NCBI RefSeq assembly: GCF_946479975.1 | Contig: NZ_CAMLIX010000116.1 | Location: 1 to 15,852 of the forward strand | Length of the DNA: 15,852 bases | From: an uncultured Flavobacterium sp. | GTDB taxonomy: Bacteria > Bacteroidota > Bacteroidia > Flavobacteriales > Flavobacteriaceae | Direction: 5' to 3' | Part shown: positions 13,395-15,852 of the stretch, piece after piece | Layout of the letters: every line of letters begins with the position of its first letter | Position numbering within the stretch: position 1 is the stretch's first letter | Program-made: the position numbers and the translations under genes | The notes under the pieces: generated by a model | What the model was told of the DNA's origin: nothing | Databases searched by the model: none | What the model saw: the letters and a program-made list of their open reading frames with translations, nothing else

Positions 13395-14573
13395 TTAAGC
13401 TCTTTCAATAACAATTGCAGATGCGCCACCACCGCCGTTGCAAATTGCAGCTGCTCCGGTTTTTGCATTGTTTTGTTCTAAAACATTCAGTAAAGTCACA
13501 ATAATACGTGCTCCAGAAGCTCCAAGAGGATGTCCTAAAGAAACAGCACCACCATTTACATTTACTTTATCGTTATCAAGGTTTAATATTTTTGAATTGG
13601 CTAACCCAACTACAGAGAAAGCTTCGTTGAATTCGAAGAAATCGACATCTGAGATTGAAATTCCAGCCTTGTCCAATGCTTTTGGTAATGCTTTTGCCGG
13701 ACTTGTAGTAAACCATTTTGGTTCTTGTGCAGCATCTGCGTAACCTTTAATATAGGCTAGAGGTTTTAAACCTAAAGCATTTGCTTTTTCTTCAGACATT
13801 AGAACTAAAGCAGCAGCTCCGTCATTAATTGTAGAAGCATTTGCAGCAGTTACAGTTCCGTCTTTTGTAAAAACAGCACTCAAAGAAGGGATTTTATCTA
13901 ATTTTACGTTAGTATATTCCTCATCTTTTGAAAAAATAACAGGTTCACCTCGTCTTTGCGGAACTTCAACAGGAACAACTTCATTGTCAAATTTTCCAGC
14001 GTCCCACGCTTTTGCACTTCTTTCATACGATTGAATAGCGAAAGCATCTTGTTCTTCACGGCTGATTTTGTATTCAGTTGCACACAAATCAGCGCAAACT
14101 CCCATTGCGTTGTTGTCATAAGCATCTGTCAAACCATCTTTTTGCATTCCGTCAATTATAGTTGCAGGACCAAATTTGTTTCCAGCACGCATTTGTACAT
14201 AGTGAGGAATCAAGCTCATGTTTTCCATTCCTCCGGCTACTACAATTTCAGCGTCTCCACAAGCAATTGCTTGAGCGGCGAACATTACAGCTTTCATTCC
14301 AGATGCACAGACTTTATTTACTGTTGTAGCAGCAACTTCTTCTGATAATCCGGCAAATAATGCAGCTTGACGTGCTGGAGCTTGTCCAACACCTGCCTGA
14401 ATTACATTACCCATGAAAACTTCATCAACTAATTTTGGGTCTAGGTTAATTTTTGAAAGGGCTCCTTTTATAGCAGCAGCGCCTAATTTTGGTGCAGGTA
14501 CGGTAGATAAACCTCCCATGAAACTTCCGATAGGTGTTCTAACGGCAGAAACGATAACAACTCTTTTGTTCAT
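13395..14573 (-). CDS. Thiolase (acetyl-CoA C-acetyltransferase/acyltransferase)
   Basis: This 392-residue cytoplasmic thiolase condenses two acyl-CoA units or cleaves 3-ketoacyl-CoA. Signature residues are all present: nucleophile C89 in NKVCASGMKA, the NEAF motif (316-319), H348 in GHPLGASG, and C378 in CNGGGGASA. Length and sequence are those of the biosynthetic/degradative tetrameric class (AtoB/PhaA/FadA group). The distinction between acetoacetyl-CoA thiolase and longer-chain 3-ketoacyl-CoA thiolase is not decidable from motifs. It is a single gene with a clear promoter (14599-14629) and its own terminator. No beta-oxidation multifunctional enzyme or CoA transferase is adjacent, which slightly favours a general acetoacetyl-CoA or amino-acid/fatty-acid degradation role. 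Confidence 0.94.
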   Translation of the reverse strand: MNKRVVIVSAVRTPIGSFMGGLSTVPAPKLGAAAIKGALSKINLDPKLVDEVFMGNVIQAGVGQAPARQAALFAGLSEEVAATTVNKVCASGMKAVMFAAQAIACGDAEIVVAGGMENMSLIPHYVQMRAGNKFGPATIIDGMQKDGLTDAYDNNAMGVCADLCATEYKISREEQDAFAIQSYERSAKAWDAGKFDNEVVPVEVPQRRGEPVIFSKDEEYTNVKLDKIPSLSAVFTKDGTVTAANASTINDGAAALVLMSEEKANALGLKPLAYIKGYADAAQEPKWFTTSPAKALPKALDKAGISISDVDFFEFNEAFSVVGLANSKILNLDNDKVNVNGGAVSLGHPLGASGARIIVTLLNVLEQNNAKTGAAAICNGGGGASAIVIERA

Positions 14574-14598
14574 TTTCTGTTTAATATTAGTTATTAAG

Positions 14599-14629
14599 CA
14601 AATTTACTGTTTATTTGAATAAATTCAAA
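14599..14629 (-). promoter_or_regulatory. Thiolase promoter
   Basis: On the minus strand TTTG (14626-14629), 19 bases, TAAATTTG (14599-14606) is an exact match to the Bacteroidota -33/-7 consensus. Transcription would start about 20 bases before the ATG. This is the clearest core promoter in the window. Confidence 0.75.
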
Positions 14630-14749
14630 TTTTGTATTCAATAGGGCCAATTTTAAATTTAAGATGAAATTTTTGTTAATTCTATTCGTTTGATTGTGAA
14701 GCGGTTTAAAAAAAAAATTGAAAAAAACTAAAAAAAAGCGCTAAAATAG

Positions 14750-14780
14750 TTGTGAGATATGGAATGTTGTCTTACATTTG
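14750..14780 (+). promoter_or_regulatory. tRNA cluster promoter
   Basis: TTG (14750-14752), 20 bases, TACATTTG (14773-14780) matches the Bacteroidota consensus, 32 bases upstream of tRNA-Ser. No further clear promoter is seen between the tRNA genes, so at least Ser-Pro-Arg are likely one transcript. Confidence 0.65.
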
Positions 14781-14812
14781 CACTCGCAAAACAGAACACG
14801 TTTCTTGAGCTT

Positions 14813-14896
14813 GGAGAGGTGCCAGAGCGGTAATGGAGCAGATTGCTAATCTGTCGACGGGTAACCGTCGCCAGGGTTCGAGTCCCTGTCTCTCCG
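14813..14896 (+). tRNA. tRNA-Ser (GCU anticodon)
   Basis: The acceptor stem GGAGAGG pairs with TCTCTCC with discriminator G. The anticodon stem GCAGA/TCTGT encloses loop TTGCTAA with anticodon GCT, reading AGC/AGU serine codons. A long variable arm (CGACGGGTAACCGTCG) is typical of serine tRNA, and the T-loop GGTTCGAGTCC is intact. CCA is not encoded. Confidence 0.95.
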
Positions 14897-14910
14897 CTTA
14901 AATTTTGCCT

Positions 14911-14985
14911 CGGGGTGTAGCGTAGCCCGGTTATCGCGCCTGCTTTGGGAGCAGGAGGCCGCAGGTTCGAATCCTGCCACCCCGA
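14911..14985 (+). tRNA. tRNA-Pro (UGG anticodon)
   Basis: The acceptor stem CGGGGTG pairs perfectly with CACCCCG, with discriminator A. The anticodon stem CCTGC/GCAGG holds loop TTTGGGA with anticodon TGG, and the T-arm is GCAGGTTCGAATCCTGC. CCA is not encoded. The spacer from tRNA-Ser is 14 bases, supporting cotranscription. Confidence 0.96.
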
Positions 14986-15014
14986 CAAACTTTACCATAA
15001 GTTTAAAAAGAAAT

Positions 15015-15088
15015 GGTTCCATAGCTCAGCTGGATAGAGCAACGCACTTCTAATGCGTAGGTCGAAGGTTCGAATCCTTCTGGGATCA
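15015..15088 (+). tRNA. tRNA-Arg (UCU anticodon), first copy
   Basis: The acceptor stem GGTTCCA pairs with TGGGATC through two GU pairs, with discriminator A. The anticodon stem ACGCA/TGCGT encloses loop CTTCTAA with anticodon TCT, reading AGA/AGG. The T-arm AAGGTTCGAATCCTT is intact. CCA is not encoded. Confidence 0.95.
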
Positions 15089-15093
15089 CAACA

Positions 15094-15118
15094 AGCCACT
15101 CAATTGAGTGGCTTTTTT
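15094..15118 (+). terminator. Terminator after first tRNA-Arg
   Basis: AGCCACTCAATTGAGTGGCT (15094-15113) is a perfect 20-base palindrome followed by six T residues, five bases after the tRNA end. It should stop the Ser-Pro-Arg transcript. Confidence 0.88.
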
Positions 15119-15167
15119 GTTCTAAGTTGTTAGTTTGAATTTGTATTCTTATAACACTTTAAATAAT

Positions 15168-15241
15168 GGACGCATAGCTCAGCTGGATAGAGCAACGCAC
15201 TTCTAATGCGTAGGTCGAAGGTTCGAATCCTTCTGTGTTCA
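15168..15241 (+). tRNA. tRNA-Arg (UCU anticodon), second copy
   Basis: The body from base 7 through the T-arm is identical to the first tRNA-Arg, but the acceptor stem is different and still pairs (GGACGCA with TGTGTTC). The anticodon is TCT. CCA is not encoded. It lies beyond the first terminator, with no obvious promoter of its own. Confidence 0.94.
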
Positions 15242-15245
15242 CGTA

Positions 15246-15276
15246 AAAAGCTGCTCATTATGGAGTGGCTTTTTTT
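15246..15276 (+). terminator. Terminator after second tRNA-Arg
   Basis: AGCTGCTC (15249-15256) pairs with GAGTGGCT (15263-15270) including GU wobbles, followed by a run of T. It resembles a decayed copy of the palindrome after the first tRNA-Arg, suggesting that tRNA and terminator were duplicated together. Confidence 0.75.
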
Positions 15277-15279
15277 ATG

Positions 15280-15590
15280 CTGTAAAACTTCGAATCTTTA
15301 GCGCGAAGTAAAGGGTGAATTGTAACCGATTTGAAAAAGGTTCGTAGACTACTCTTGAATCGACAATTTAATGTTGGTAAGTTTAATTTCCATCAATGGG
15401 AAAACAAAAAAAAATATATTTAAATCGTAAAGAAGAAAGTGATACTTTGAAATAATGATGTACATATATAGGTATACTTTATTTGTGGTACTATATAGGA
15501 TGGTGATTCTCATTTCAACCCGACAGTTTTCCAAAACCTGTCGGGTTTGTTTTTTATACATAGTATATATATATATAAGAGTAAACTTTT
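15280..15590. other. AT-rich intergenic stretch with no convincing gene
   Basis: I see no supportable reading frame here. It contains ACTTCG/CGAAGT arms around 15287-15309, a direct repeat TATATAGG at 15465-15472 and 15492-15499, the hairpin at 15517-15547, and a TA dinucleotide run at 15564-15577. Confidence 0.6.
15517..15556 (+). terminator. AACCCGACAG...CTGTCGGGTT hairpin with T-tract
   Basis: The left arm 15517-15530 pairs with right arm 15533-15547 apart from one bulged base, followed by GTTTTTT. It is terminator-like, and the same wording is common as a dispersed palindrome in flavobacteria. No gene precedes it on the plus strand, so it may end a small RNA or be only a repeat. Confidence 0.6.
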
Positions 15591-15728
15591 GTCTGGCTGA
15601 GCGGAACCGAAGGCATTGAGTTTTGGAATCTGGAATTTCATTATCCCTCCCATCGGGGCTAAAAATCCGGTTTTCACAAGGCCTTTTCATGGAAAACAGA
15701 ATATCAAGAACCGTAATTAAGGACAAAA

Positions 15729-15852
15729 ATGAGGCTCCGAAAGGGAGAATCCCATAAAAACAGGAAGCGGAACACGGCGAAAAACAGCGGATCGATGTGT
15801 AAAACAGGAAAAACCCTACGCAGCAGAAGAAAAAATGAAATTGTAAAGAATA
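15729..15852 (+). other. Open frame running off the window end (uncertain)
   Basis: An ATG at 15729 opens a frame of 41 codons that stays open to the window end, reading MRLRKGESHKNRKRNTAKNS and onward, very rich in Lys, Arg and Asn. The opposite strand is also open through this stretch and reads Cys- and Phe-rich, so openness alone is weak evidence. The segment from about 15590 is more GC-rich than the surroundings. It could be the start of a gene, a conserved non-coding element, or part of an island beginning after the tRNA genes. Confidence 0.25.

Noticed and set aside
13904..14345. Alternative frames inside the thiolase gene
   Set aside because: They are shadows of a clearly intact thiolase with all catalytic motifs.
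14728..14988. Minus-strand reading frame of 86 codons (GWQDSNLRPPAPKAG...)
   Set aside because: It is antisense to tRNA-Ser and tRNA-Pro. This translation of tRNA sequence is a well-known spurious protein in databases.
15015..15241. Second tRNA-Arg as an integration-generated att duplicate
   Set aside because: The copy is full length with a changed but paired acceptor stem and lies only 79 bases away, with no integrase between; duplication is a simpler explanation.
15349..15726. Minus-strand reading frame of 125 codons with a TTG start
   Set aside because: The sequence is low-complexity, Tyr/Ile/Phe-rich and crosses a TA run and a hairpin with T-tract. No domain is recognisable and the frame simply stays open upstream.

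Overview
The window looks like chromosome of a Flavobacterium or close relative (Bacteroidota). It is AT-rich, start codons lack Shine-Dalgarno sequences, several promoters match the Bacteroidota consensus (TTTG or TTG, about 19-22 bases, then TAnnTTTG), and the intergenic regions are packed with the imperfect inverted repeats common in flavobacterial genomes. The species assignment is inference from these features and from protein character; no database search was run.

Layout. Positions 1-3300 hold nirD and nirB (minus strand), the small and large subunits of cytoplasmic NADH nitrite reductase, with a cluster of TACGTA sites at the nirB promoter. Next are two tandem plus-strand lipoproteins with META (HslJ-like) domains (3527-4830). 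A perfect 18-bp bidirectional terminator separates them from a convergent DUF2130 coiled-coil protein with a PD-(D/E)XK-type core (4889-6178). A LysR regulator (6517-7398, minus) is divergent from a SAM-dependent methyltransferase (7706-8413, plus).

Positions 8501-11374 carry minus-strand genes that look like a quinone or electrophile-handling neighbourhood: a DUF3291 protein, a YgiN-type quinol monooxygenase two bases downstream of an MdaB-type quinone reductase, and an aldo/keto reductase. The aldo/keto reductase diverges from an AraC-family regulator (11490-12335) across a compact intergenic region with a 21-bp-phased direct repeat. After that come an SH3-NlpC/P60 peptidase without a signal peptide (12565-13326) and a thiolase (13395-14573) with a textbook promoter. 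The window ends with a tRNA cluster, Ser(GCU)-Pro(UGG)-Arg(UCU)-Arg(UCU), followed by about 600 bases without a convincing gene.

The main non-genic signal is the repeat content. Three copies of a roughly 102-bp element occur, two of them complete with perfect 29-bp inverted ends and all with a conserved, oriented core. Several other palindromic families (GCCACGAATT, CGCAGATTT, GCGACTTTGCG, and a CACATAGAAACATAG pair) sit against gene ends, where some appear to serve as terminators or even supply a stop codon. No phage, insertion sequence, CRISPR array or clearly new multi-gene system is visible. The most worthwhile leads are the repeat elements, the regulatory site clusters, the tRNA-Arg twins and the unexplained right-hand tail.
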